Shown here: piece by piece, positions 7,431 through 15,066 of the stretch
Layout of the letters: the number at the start of each line of letters is the position of its first letter
Numbering within the stretch: the first letter of the stretch is position 1
From: a virus
IMG/VR virus record: IMGVR_UViG_3300021519_000081
Coordinates: 1 to 22,126 of that record
Direction: 5' to 3' (one strand)
DNA length: 22,126 nucleotides
Program-made: the position numbers and the translations under genes
The notes under the pieces: generated by a model
Database searches by the model: none
What the model was told of the DNA's origin: nothing
Seen by the model: only the letters and a program-made list of their open reading frames with translations

Positions 7431-8273
7431 ATGGCTTCTTTTGACCTTGGCGATGTTGTTGCCCTTGGCATAACAATCACCAACAGTGCTGGCACTGCGC
7501 AGAATGCAACGGCGGTTGTCTGCACTGTGACTTTGCCTGATGGCACTAGCACAACGCCGACTGTCACTAACTCTGGTGCTGGCCTTTATGCCATTGCTTA
7601 TTCGCCAACCTTGTCGGGTCGCCATGTTGTGCGTTGGGTTGCTACTGGCACGAATGCTAGTGCGTTCACTGACGAGTTCACTGTTCGGGATTTGACGACT
7701 TTGCCGGTGGTGTCTTATGACATGGCGCTTGAGCATCTCAACATTCCAGCGGCTTCAGCTAATCAGGAAGAGATTCGCCGCTTCATCGATGCTGCGCAGG
7801 ACTTGGCCGAGAACTATATTGGCGCAGTACTTGGTCGCCGAACAATTACTTCGGAAAACTATGACGGCAACACAGACATTCTGCGCCTTCGTAATCCTCG
7901 CGCTATTAGCATCACGAGCGTTTATGAGAATGGCGATTTATTAGATTCGAGCCAGTACCTTCTCGATCCGACAGGTCAGCGACTCTATCGCTTGACTACT
8001 TCGAGCCTGTCATCGACAACTTATGGTGCGTATGGCTATTGGGCAGCAGGGGTAAGTTCTGTGTCGGTGACTTATGTCGCAGGCTACACAGTTACACCGC
8101 CAGCAGTTCAGCAAGGTGTGTTGGAAATCCTTCGCCACCTTTGGCAGACTCAGCGTGGTTCTGCAAATGTTCTTGCTCGTAATGGTGACGAATGGGTAAC
8201 AAGTTCAACTTATTCGTTGCCTCGTAGGGCGATGGAACTTCTTGACCCTGCAAGTCTGCCTGGGTTGGCGTAA
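7431..8273 (+). CDS. Head-tail connector (gp6-like) with N-terminal Ig-like domain
   Basis: A 280-aa protein. Residues about 1-85 look like an Ig-like beta-sandwich (LGDVVALGITITNSAGTAQN, GAGLYAIAYSPTLSGRHVVRW, FTVRD). Residues about 90-275 look like the gp6-type connector that binds under the portal. Helices occur in VSYDMALEHLNIP and EEIRRFIDAAQDLAENYIGAVLG, followed by RRTITSENYDG, RLRNPRAISITSVYENG, SVTYVAGYTVTPPAVQQGVLEILRHLWQ and a hydrophobic end (RRAMELLDPASLPG). Plain gp6-like connectors are about 100-200 aa, so the extra N-terminal domain explains the length. Its TAA overlaps the ATG of the next tail gene (TAATG at 8271-8275). The connector part is well supported by motif order and location; the Ig-like part is inferred from strand pattern. 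Confidence 0.82.
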   Translation: MASFDLGDVVALGITITNSAGTAQNATAVVCTVTLPDGTSTTPTVTNSGAGLYAIAYSPTLSGRHVVRWVATGTNASAFTDEFTVRDLTTLPVVSYDMALEHLNIPAASANQEEIRRFIDAAQDLAENYIGAVLGRRTITSENYDGNTDILRLRNPRAISITSVYENGDLLDSSQYLLDPTGQRLYRLTTSSLSSTTYGAYGYWAAGVSSVSVTYVAGYTVTPPAVQQGVLEILRHLWQTQRGSANVLARNGDEWVTSSTYSLPRRAMELLDPASLPGLA

Positions 8274-8731
8274 TGGCTACCACTGCCCTGCCACAGGTCA
8301 TCAACGGCATTCTAACGGCTTTCAACGCTAGTGCCGACCTTTCGGGTGTCCGTATCTTTGACGGCCCTGAGATTGACGAGAGTTACCCAGGCGATGCCAT
8401 TGCTGTCGGACATGATGGCACAGATGACGGCGAAGTTATTGCTGGCAATGTTCGCCAAAATCCAACCCAACTTGGCAACCAGAAACTGATGGAATCAGGA
8501 ACTGTCGATTGCTTCATGTGGGCTTGGGATGGTGGCAGCAGTTTAGCCAATCGGCGGACTCGTGCCTTCCAACTTCTTTCCGCAGCTGACACTGCTATTC
8601 GTGCCGACTCAAGTTTTGCTGGTGTTTGTTTATACTCATACATTGACACTCACACAACCTCTTATCGACAAAACTCCGCAGGAACTGCGGTTGTAATCAA
8701 TTTTACGATTGCCTATACGGCGAGAACATAA
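8273..8731 (+). CDS. Putative tail terminator / tail completion protein
   Basis: A 152-aa protein directly after the connector and two genes before the tail tube protein, where siphophages normally place the tail terminator that caps the tube and joins it to the head. Visible segments are a helical N-terminus (LPQVINGILTAFNASADL), the strand GVRIFDGPEIDESYPGDAIAVGHD, a helix NRRTRAFQLLSAADTAIRAD, and the C-terminal strands AVVINFTIAYTART. This alpha/beta layout and length fit gpU/gp17-like terminators, but sequence similarity across that group is weak. Assignment rests mainly on gene order. Confidence 0.62.
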   Translation: MATTALPQVINGILTAFNASADLSGVRIFDGPEIDESYPGDAIAVGHDGTDDGEVIAGNVRQNPTQLGNQKLMESGTVDCFMWAWDGGSSLANRRTRAFQLLSAADTAIRADSSFAGVCLYSYIDTHTTSYRQNSAGTAVVINFTIAYTART

Positions 8732-8741
8732 GGAGAAACAA

Positions 8742-8984
8742 ATGGCAAAAGTCAAAAACATTTCAACACAGGGTGACTTGGATGTTCCTGTTTTGAATCG
8801 TGTCATCGCTTACGGCGAAACCGTAGAAGTTCCAGACGACATTGCTGCCAGCATGCTTGAGCAGATTGAAGTTTGGACTTCAGGCGATGACAGCAAGGCT
8901 GGGGCAAAATCATCCAAATCGACCCCTGCATCTGACCCAGTTGCAGATTCATCAACCACCGACCCAGCAAACGCTGAAAAGTAA
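8742..8984 (+). CDS. Small conserved phage protein with disordered acidic tail, 80 aa
   Basis: Start at ATG 8742 because AAGGAG at 8730-8735 precedes it by six bases; an ATG at 8709 in the same frame would overlap the upstream gene and lacks such a signal. Residues 1-45 (MAKVKNISTQGDLDVPVLNR, then VIAYGETVEVPDDIAASMLEQ) form a compact domain that I recall from small actinophage structural-region proteins, with a strand-turn-strand followed by a helix. Residues about 50-80 are rich in Ser, Asp, Ala, Thr and Pro and look disordered. It lies between the tail terminator candidate and the tail tube gene and shares an 18-base translation-start block with the latter, which suggests similar strong expression. 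Function unknown. Confidence 0.72.
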   Translation: MAKVKNISTQGDLDVPVLNRVIAYGETVEVPDDIAASMLEQIEVWTSGDDSKAGAKSSKSTPASDPVADSSTTDPANAEK

Positions 8985-8997
8985 CTAGGAGAAACAA

Positions 8998-9975
8998 ATG
9001 GCAATTGGTGCAGGTATTGGCGCATCCCTCGGGGTCGCGACTGAATCAGTGTTCGGAACTGGCGTGACTGTTACGCGCTTTTACGAATTCAACAGCGAGA
9101 ATCTTGCATTCCGCAAAAAGACTGCTGAAGGCATGGGACTTCGCGCTGGTGGCCAGTTGCCACGATCACAACGCCGCGTTGTCACAACAAAGGATGCTGG
9201 CGGTGACTTGGACATTGACCTTCCAACTCGCGGTCTTGGTTTGCTTTTGTCTTATGCAACGGGAACAACACCATCAGCAACAACTGTTGCTTCCGGTGTT
9301 TATTCCTACACCTTCACATTGGGCGACACTTACGGCAGGAGTTTCACAACTCAGGTCGGCGTTCCTCAATACGGTGGCACTGTAACTCCAAAAACTTTAA
9401 GCGGTTGCAAGATCAACAACTTTGAACTTTCAGTTGCTAACGGCGAAATCGCAAAGGGTAAGTTCGGCATCGATGCTCAGGCATTAACAACCGCTACTGC
9501 ACTTGCAACGGTTTCCTACCCAGCCACTGGTTCTGTGTTCAACTTCTCGCAAGGTGCAATCACACTGAACGGCTCAGCTGTTGCAAACATCAAAGACTTC
9601 ACAGTCACTGTTGACAATGCAATCAAGAATGACCGTTTCAACTTAGGTGCTTTTGGTTTGAAGTCTGAACAGAACATCTCTGGCTTCCGTAAAGTTTCGG
9701 GCAAGATTACAGCTGAGTTCACTGACACAGTTCTGTTGGCTGCTTTCCTAGCAGACACAACAGCATCTTTGGCATTAACTTTCACCGGTGACACAATCTC
9801 GTCAACTTACAAAGACACTTTGAGCATCACACTTCCTGCTTGCAAGTTCGATGCTGACACACCAAATGTTTCTGGCCCTGGCGTTGTTGACTTGTCAATG
9901 TCGTTCACTGTTTACGATGACGGCACAAACCAGCCAATGACAATCGTCTATCAGACCAGCGAATCTGCTCTCTAA
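8998..9975 (+). CDS. Major tail (tube) protein
   Basis: A 325-aa protein expected to polymerise into the tail tube. The start (MAIGAGIGASLGVATESVFG) resembles tail tube proteins of actinophages and of the TTP family. It is followed by repeated beta-strand pairs, e.g. YSYTFTLGDTYGRSFTTQVG, GCKINNFELSVANGEIAKGK and NISGFRKVSGKITAEF, and a Ser/Thr-rich C-terminal end. A strong AGGAG (8987-8991) sits six bases before the ATG. It is followed by the frameshifting chaperone gene and the tape measure, which is the usual order in siphophages and strongly supports the call. Confidence 0.87.
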   Translation: MAIGAGIGASLGVATESVFGTGVTVTRFYEFNSENLAFRKKTAEGMGLRAGGQLPRSQRRVVTTKDAGGDLDIDLPTRGLGLLLSYATGTTPSATTVASGVYSYTFTLGDTYGRSFTTQVGVPQYGGTVTPKTLSGCKINNFELSVANGEIAKGKFGIDAQALTTATALATVSYPATGSVFNFSQGAITLNGSAVANIKDFTVTVDNAIKNDRFNLGAFGLKSEQNISGFRKVSGKITAEFTDTVLLAAFLADTTASLALTFTGDTISSTYKDTLSITLPACKFDADTPNVSGPGVVDLSMSFTVYDDGTNQPMTIVYQTSESAL

Positions 9976-9998
9976 CTAACAACCAATAAGGGGTAATC

Positions 9999-10415
9999 AT
10001 GACGACAAGAATCGAACTATCAGAAAGCGGCTGGGCCGAACTACGCGACCCAGCCGCTGTTCCTGTCCGACTACGCCGACCAGTGGAAAAAATGCTGTTC
10101 GAAATTAGTCAGGCAAACGGCGTGGATGCCTTGGCAAACAATGCTGGCAATGAGGTTGAGGCAGCAGCTGAAATTGTCGCCAACATTGACCTTGATTTGT
10201 TTTCGAAATTCAATGACTTGAATGATTTGCTTATCCTTGCCCGGATAGCGGCGTGGAGTTACGACTTGCCAATCACTTTGGATTCTGTTCTTGAGTTGCC
10301 TTCTGGCGATTATCAAATTTTGCAAGAAGTCACTGCCAAGGACATCACTGAAATGATGCCAAACTTTGCGCAGGACAATGACCCAAGTTCCCCCACGCTG
10401 CCCTCAAACGCTTAG
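9999..10415 (+). CDS. Tail assembly chaperone, unshifted product
   Basis: A 138-aa protein read in the first frame to TAG 10413-10415. Siphophages make two chaperones, a short one and a frameshifted longer one, which coat the tape measure protein and guide tube assembly; neither is in the finished virion. This one has a conserved-looking start (IELSESGWAELRDPAAVPVR), a helical core (KFNDLNDLLILARIAAWSYD, LELPSGDYQILQEVTAKDIT) and a low-complexity end (DNDPSSPTLPSNA) that lies at the slip site. AAGGGG upstream of the ATG supports the start. It sits between the tube protein and the tape measure, as in phage lambda G/GT. Confidence 0.85.
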   Translation: MTTRIELSESGWAELRDPAAVPVRLRRPVEKMLFEISQANGVDALANNAGNEVEAAAEIVANIDLDLFSKFNDLNDLLILARIAAWSYDLPITLDSVLELPSGDYQILQEVTAKDITEMMPNFAQDNDPSSPTLPSNA

Positions 10416-10600
10416 AGCGTGCGCTTGAGGGTGGAACAGTTCGTGGCGCACTGCCAGAACAGTTGAGAACTTATCGCCTTTGCACTTTGCTTCATGTGAC
10501 TCCAAGTCAACTTGAAAATGAATCCGCTTCAATGCTCGATTGGCTTTTGCAAATTGACGACACATTCACGCGAGTTAAGAACAAACACTCTGAGGAGTAA
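9999..10600 (+). CDS. Tail assembly chaperone, -1 frameshift product (G-T type)
   Basis: The second frame is open from 10382 to TAA 10600 and has no good start of its own. A -1 slip at 10388-10394, modelled as 9999..10394 joined to 10394..10600, gives about 200 aa. The joined sequence runs DPSS-PHAALKRLERALEGG, followed by TVRGALPEQLRTYRLCTLL and an acidic-basic C-terminus. The downstream part, with its RALEGGTVRG and LDWLLQIDDTF segments, looks like the T domain that contacts the tape measure. The gene that follows starts two bases after this stop. Frameshift evidence is the open second frame, the slippery run and the universal gene order. Confidence 0.8.
10388..10394 (+). other. Slippery site for -1 frameshift
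   Basis: The heptamer T-TCC-CCC lies in the last third of the chaperone frame. The tRNAs on TCC and CCC could re-pair one base back on TTC and CCC. The 0-frame stop is 19 bases downstream and the -1 frame is open across it. The C run makes this the best site in the overlap of the two frames. Confidence 0.68.
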
Positions 10601-10602
10601 TT

Positions 10603-11091
10603 GTGGGATATTCACCAATTCAAGTTTTTGTTAAAGGTGCAAAAAGTGCCATGAAAGAAACTGAGGAAATGGATCTCAGGGTTCAAAAAGCAACTTGGCT
10701 TGCAGTCAAGGAAAATCAACGAATTTTGAAACTCGCTATTCGCCGCAATCTACGCGGTGCGCCTCGTTGGAATCAGCGCGGTGCGTGGGAGAAAGTTCCT
10801 GCGGTCAAACTTGATGGCCCAACTAATGCACCTCGATCTGGTGGCCCAGGCAAATTCACTGGTGCTTTATATCGCGGTGTTGGTGGCAAAAAGCGGCCAA
10901 TGATTATGCCCAACGGAACTGTTGTGGGTGGTGTTGGTATTGGTGGCAATATCAACAATCTTAAAAAAAGACCACTTGAGGAAAAGTTTCCTTATTTCAA
11001 GCCAGCAGTGAAAGCAACTGAGCCAAAAATGGCGCAAGGTTATCAAAAGGGCTGGGACAAAGCAGTGAAAAAGATGGGTGGAATTATTTAA
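10603..11091 (+). CDS. Basic tail-module protein of unknown role
   Basis: A 162-aa, Lys/Arg-rich protein. The GTG start at 10603 is preceded by GAGGAG (10592-10597) with five bases of spacing, which lies at the end of the frameshifted chaperone gene. The N-terminal 50 residues are helical (VFVKGAKSAMKETEEMDLRV, LAVKENQRILKLAIRRNLRG). The middle is Gly/Pro-rich (APRSGGPGKFTGALYRGVGG), and the C-terminus is Lys-rich (GYQKGWDKAVKKMGG). The shape recalls HK97 gp10-like neck/tail completion proteins, but those usually lie upstream of the tube gene. Its stop overlaps the tape measure start (TAATG). Likely a minor tail or neck protein; confidence in the exact role is low. Confidence 0.65.
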   Translation: MGYSPIQVFVKGAKSAMKETEEMDLRVQKATWLAVKENQRILKLAIRRNLRGAPRWNQRGAWEKVPAVKLDGPTNAPRSGGPGKFTGALYRGVGGKKRPMIMPNGTVVGGVGIGGNINNLKKRPLEEKFPYFKPAVKATEPKMAQGYQKGWDKAVKKMGGII

Positions 11092-12968
11092 TGAGCATGC
11101 TCCCACCTGTATTTATTGAACTTCGCGCAAACATTGGCGAATTCAAAACCGCTATGGGCGAAGCGAGAACTGAAATTGCTTTGCTTGAAAAAAAGTCTGC
11201 AACCAGTTTCACTAAAGTTGCTGCTGCCGGTAAGGCTGCGCTTCTTGGGTTGAGCGTTGTTGCAATTGGTGTTGGTGTTGCTTCGGTCAAGATGGCTGAT
11301 GAGTTTGAGGTTTCTCACGCGAAACTTGAAACGGCGTTGAAAAACGCTGGTTCTAGTTATGAGGATTACAAAGACCAAATTGCTTCTGTTTCTAAACAAC
11401 AAGAGGCTTTGGGTTTTAGCAATACTGAAGTTGAGGGTGCGCTTGCCAACTTGACAACTGCCCTTGGTGATCCCAAAAAGGCTTTGGCCGACATGGGACT
11501 TGCAGCTGATGTTGCCAAATTTAAGCACATTGATTTGGCTTCGGCTGCGACCTTGGTTGCAAAGGCTTCTGAGGGCAATCAACGAGCTTTGAAAGCAATG
11601 GGAATTGACTTGCCAGTTGTTGCTGGCAGCGCATTAAAGTTGAAACAAGCGCACGACAAACTTTCTGATGCTCAATTAAAATACAAGGCCCTGTTGGAAG
11701 CATCGCAAGACCCGGCAAACAAGGGCAAAATCAGCAACGAGAAGTTGGCTGCTGCTGCTGACAAAGTTGAGAAGGCTCAAGCAAAAGTTAATGCCCAGGC
11801 AAGTGCTGGCACTGACATCATGAAGGCTCTTAACGACAGGGTCGGCGGTCAGGCTGCTGCTGCTTCTAAGACTTTGGGTGGGCAAGTTCATGTTCTTGGA
11901 ACAGAGATGCAAAACCTTTTCATTCGTATTGGCATGAAACTGATTCCAATTTTGCAAAAAATGCTTGAACACATCATCTCGGCAATTCACTGGTTCGGCA
12001 AACACAAAGCTGCTGCGCAGATTCTTGGCACTTTTATTGGTGTTGTTTTGGTTGGCTTAATTGGCGCATACATTTCATCACTCATCAAGGCTGGCTATGC
12101 TCAGTTGAAAACTTTTGCAACCGACATTGCCAAAGGCGTTATTTGGGTTGCGACCAAAATCGCGCAATACTCATTGGTCGCCGCTGCCGCTATTGCTTCA
12201 GCTGCTGCAACTGCTGCTGCCTGGATTTTGGCAAACCTGGCAATGATCCTTGCAACTGGTGGAATCATTCTTGCAATTGGTTTGCTCGTTGCAGCTGTGG
12301 TTTATCTAAAAGACCATTGGCGCGAAGTTCTTGAAAAGATTAAACAATTCTTGAAAAAGGCAGTCGATTGGATTAAAGACAAATTCAAACAACTCATTGA
12401 CTTCTATCGCACCATTTGGGACACACTGGTTGGCATTGTCAAAAAGGTGTTTGAATTTGTTGGCAAAGTAATTTCAGGGTATGTCAACATTTGGAAAGGA
12501 ATCTTCAAAACAATTGGAGATGCTTTCAGTGCTGTTTGGAATGGTTTATCAACTGGAGTAAAAACTGCGTTTGATTTTGTTGGCGGAATTATCAAGGGAT
12601 ACATCAACATTTGGATTGGTTTGATTAACTTCATCATTCGAGCAATTGACACAATCAAATTCAAGATTCCTGACTATGTTCCAGTCGTTGGCGGTCAAGA
12701 ATTTGGAATCAACATTTCGGAAATTCCGGCACTTGCCAAAGGTGGTATTGTTAGCCGACCAACGCTTGCTCTTATTGGCGAGGCTGGCCCAGAGGCAATC
12801 GTGCCATTGTCGAAGTTCAATGGTGGAATGGGTGGCGGCTCCATCAATGTTGTCGTCAATGTTGCTGGCTCTGTCACTGCTGAAAAAGATTTGGCTGTTA
12901 CTGTTCGCGACAACATCGCTCAGCTGATGCGCCGCCGAGGACTCAACCCTTCAATTCTTGGGGTTTAA
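11091..12968 (+). CDS. Tape measure protein
   Basis: A 625-aa protein expected to fill the tail tube, set its length and aid DNA entry. The N-terminal 120 residues are helical and typical (FIELRANIGEFKTAMGEART...KVAAAGKAALLGLSVVAIGV). Residues about 180-240 form a Lys/Ala-rich coiled coil. Long hydrophobic segments occur at about 312-335 and 360-405. The C-terminus has the common tape measure motif ALAKGGIVSRPTLALIGEAG followed by PEAIVPLSKF. At roughly 1.5 angstroms per residue this predicts a tail near 90 nm, a rule-of-thumb estimate. Two similar segments near residues 447-475 and 489-515 look like an internal repeat. It follows the chaperone genes, as expected. Confidence 0.92.
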   Translation: MSMLPPVFIELRANIGEFKTAMGEARTEIALLEKKSATSFTKVAAAGKAALLGLSVVAIGVGVASVKMADEFEVSHAKLETALKNAGSSYEDYKDQIASVSKQQEALGFSNTEVEGALANLTTALGDPKKALADMGLAADVAKFKHIDLASAATLVAKASEGNQRALKAMGIDLPVVAGSALKLKQAHDKLSDAQLKYKALLEASQDPANKGKISNEKLAAAADKVEKAQAKVNAQASAGTDIMKALNDRVGGQAAAASKTLGGQVHVLGTEMQNLFIRIGMKLIPILQKMLEHIISAIHWFGKHKAAAQILGTFIGVVLVGLIGAYISSLIKAGYAQLKTFATDIAKGVIWVATKIAQYSLVAAAAIASAAATAAAWILANLAMILATGGIILAIGLLVAAVVYLKDHWREVLEKIKQFLKKAVDWIKDKFKQLIDFYRTIWDTLVGIVKKVFEFVGKVISGYVNIWKGIFKTIGDAFSAVWNGLSTGVKTAFDFVGGIIKGYINIWIGLINFIIRAIDTIKFKIPDYVPVVGGQEFGINISEIPALAKGGIVSRPTLALIGEAGPEAIVPLSKFNGGMGGGSINVVVNVAGSVTAEKDLAVTVRDNIAQLMRRRGLNPSILGV

Positions 12969-12971
12969 TTT

Positions 12972-14441
12972 ATGGCACTTTATGACGGCACGAATGCGCC
13001 ACTGATTAAGGTCTACCTCGATACCGGCAACCGAACTTCGGGCTTGTTCACTTTGAGTTGGTCGCAACTCGGTGGCACTGATGTTCTTGGAGAGTACACG
13101 CCTTTTACAACCTTGACTCAAATGCCAACTACGGATGTCAAAAGCATTGCTATTCGCCGAGGTCGAACTCGTGAGGATCAAGCAATTCAGGCTGGCAGTT
13201 TGACCCTAACGATGGACAACACTTCGGGAAGTTATGACCCTGAGTATGCCAAAGGGGCAACTGTTACCGCAGCCAGTGGCGCTTCTGGCACTGTCACCTA
13301 TACATCGAGCAACGATTTTAAGGTTGGCGAGATTGTTAGCATTCGCAACTTGTCTGTTTCGGCTTTGAATCTAACTTTGCAAACTATCGTTTCAGCTAGT
13401 TCGACCCAGTTCACTGTTTCAAACCCAGCGACTGGTTCTTGTTCTGGTCAGTCTGCAACCGCAAACACTGGTTATGTTTATTGGGACACAACAACTTTAA
13501 CCGTCAACAGTTTGCTTGTTGCTGGCACTGGTGTTCGAGTGACCGCAAGCATCACCCGTTCTGGTGGTGTCAGTGAAGTTCCGTTGTACACAGGTTTTAT
13601 TGAGCAGGTTGACAAAGACATGTCTTTGCAACCAGTAACAACCATCACTTGTGTTGATGGCTTGGGCATAATGGCAAAACTATTTTCAAGCATTGACACA
13701 ACCAATTTGGGCGATGCCACTGCAATTGGTCGAGTCTTGGATTCGGCTGGTTGGAATCAAAACTTTTATTACAGCAGTGACAGTTGCAGAGTTAGCGCAA
13801 TTCCAACTGGCGATGTGCTGACAATGGTTCAACCAATTGTTTCAACTCAGGCAAATGCAATGTTTTTTTGTAGTGCAAGTGGCGATGCCGTTTATTACGG
13901 TTATGCCGCTTTTGCTCCAGGTGTATGGGCTGGCAAGACTAAGCAGTTCACAATGACTGACACTCGCGCCAGCACTGATGTTGTTGAATACGACTCCATT
14001 AGTGTTATTGGTGGCGAGAAGTATCGGCGCAACCAAGTGACTATCAACAACACCAATCCTGATGGCAGTACTGGAACGCGCACAAAGTTCAATCAAGTAA
14101 GCGTTGCAAGATACGGCACAATCGCTGCGCAAATTTCAACATTTTATTCAGACATTTTTTATGCTCCAGGAGTTTTGGCAACCATCACTCAGCGATTAGC
14201 TGACCAGTTTGCTGATAGTCAGTATCGCGTAGACAGTATCGGGTTTGAATGTGTTGGCTTCTCGGCTGAACTTTGGTACAACATCATTACTTCAGATTTG
14301 AGTTCGGCTGTGATTGTTAGTAGAACGCCTATCTATTCTGACGGTTATGCGTTCGACTATCAGTGCTACATCCAAGAACTCAATCACGACATCAAGCCAG
14401 ACTCATGGCGAATGTCTTTAACACTTAGCCCAGGAACTTAG
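12972..14441 (+). CDS. Minor tail protein, hub/distal-tail-like, with inserted beta-domain
   Basis: A 489-aa protein immediately after the tape measure, where the distal tail and baseplate-hub proteins lie. The first 90 residues (IKVYLDTGNRTSGLFTLSWS, VKSIAIRRGRTREDQAIQAG, SLTLTMDNTSGSYDPEY) match the start of actinophage minor tail proteins. Residues about 95-168 appear to be an inserted beta-module (VTYTSSNDFKVGEIVSI, STQFTVSNPATG) of a kind repeated in other phage fibres. The chain then resumes at WDTTTLTVNSLLVAGTGVRV and goes through YTGFIEQVDKDMSLQPVTTI, a typical hub segment. The C-terminus is beta-rich (YQCYIQELNHDIKPDSWRMS). The minor tail assignment is solid; which hub homologue is less so. 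Confidence 0.8.
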   Translation: MALYDGTNAPLIKVYLDTGNRTSGLFTLSWSQLGGTDVLGEYTPFTTLTQMPTTDVKSIAIRRGRTREDQAIQAGSLTLTMDNTSGSYDPEYAKGATVTAASGASGTVTYTSSNDFKVGEIVSIRNLSVSALNLTLQTIVSASSTQFTVSNPATGSCSGQSATANTGYVYWDTTTLTVNSLLVAGTGVRVTASITRSGGVSEVPLYTGFIEQVDKDMSLQPVTTITCVDGLGIMAKLFSSIDTTNLGDATAIGRVLDSAGWNQNFYYSSDSCRVSAIPTGDVLTMVQPIVSTQANAMFFCSASGDAVYYGYAAFAPGVWAGKTKQFTMTDTRASTDVVEYDSISVIGGEKYRRNQVTINNTNPDGSTGTRTKFNQVSVARYGTIAAQISTFYSDIFYAPGVLATITQRLADQFADSQYRVDSIGFECVGFSAELWYNIITSDLSSAVIVSRTPIYSDGYAFDYQCYIQELNHDIKPDSWRMSLTLSPGT

Positions 14442-14449
14442 GAGCAAAA

Positions 14450-14911
14450 ATGGCCGCAGGCTTTCCAGCAAAAACATCATTCACTGACGGTTCGGTTTTA
14501 CCGGCATCGGACTTGAACGATCTTGGCGGAACAATAAACAAGGTCTACAACGCTGGCACTTACCCGAACCAACTTTCCTACACTGCGACAGACTCGGTGC
14601 TTCGACCTATTCCGTTCGCAACCTCGACTAACAAAGTTGCGTTCACAACCAATGTGAGCGCTCAGGCTGGCACTGGTGCAACAATCACTTTTGCAAGTTC
14701 GACACGATTCACACAGATTCCGATTATCACAATCAGTGCCGAAACATTACCTTCGACCGCTTATGCTGCAACAAATGTTTCAACAGTAACAACTTCAGGT
14801 TTCACTTGGAGAATCTTCAATGTTGCGCCAAGTGGTGGAACTGCAATCACGAGTTACTTTATTTGCTACCACGCTATTCAAATGACTTCAGCAGCAGCTG
14901 ACAACAACTAA
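14450..14911 (+). CDS. Tail tip/fibre protein with H-type-lectin-like domain
   Basis: A 153-aa protein. The N-terminus (FPAKTSFTDGSVLPASDLND, LGGTINKVYNAG) is a short attachment-like segment common in small phage fibre proteins. From about residue 55 a beta-rich domain resembles the H-type lectin fold: VAFTTNVSAQAGTGATITFA, FTQIPIITISAETLPS, then VTTSGFTWRIFNVAPSGG and ending SYFICYHAIQM. H-type lectins bind carbohydrate as trimers or hexamers, so it could be a receptor-binding tip protein that recognises host surface glycans. It follows the minor tail gene. The lectin assignment is by pattern only. Confidence 0.65.
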   Translation: MAAGFPAKTSFTDGSVLPASDLNDLGGTINKVYNAGTYPNQLSYTATDSVLRPIPFATSTNKVAFTTNVSAQAGTGATITFASSTRFTQIPIITISAETLPSTAYAATNVSTVTTSGFTWRIFNVAPSGGTAITSYFICYHAIQMTSAAADNN

Positions 14912-14919
14912 GGGAAATG

Positions 14920-15066
14920 ATGAACTTCAATCTGACTTGCCACACTGACGGTTGCCCGAATCAAGATTTCGTTGTTGTGTTTCCTGACCCCGAGGAACTC
15001 GTGATTTGTGGCGGATGCCATAACGAAATCACAGACAAAACACCGACTGAAACCAAGGAGTCTTAA
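14920..15066 (+). CDS. Zinc-ribbon miniprotein, 48 aa
   Basis: Two adjacent ATGs lie at 14917 and 14920; AAGGG at 14910-14914 is better spaced (five bases) for 14920. The peptide MNFNLTCHTDGCPNQDFVVV, FPDPEELVICGGCHNEITDK ends at TAA 15066, which overlaps the next ATG. Cys7, Cys12, Cys30 and Cys33 form a likely four-cysteine zinc ribbon. Similar miniproteins occur among actinophage tail and lysis genes as I recall; their role is unknown. The ordered cysteines and overlapping stop support it as a real gene. Confidence 0.72.
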   Translation: MNFNLTCHTDGCPNQDFVVVFPDPEELVICGGCHNEITDKTPTETKES

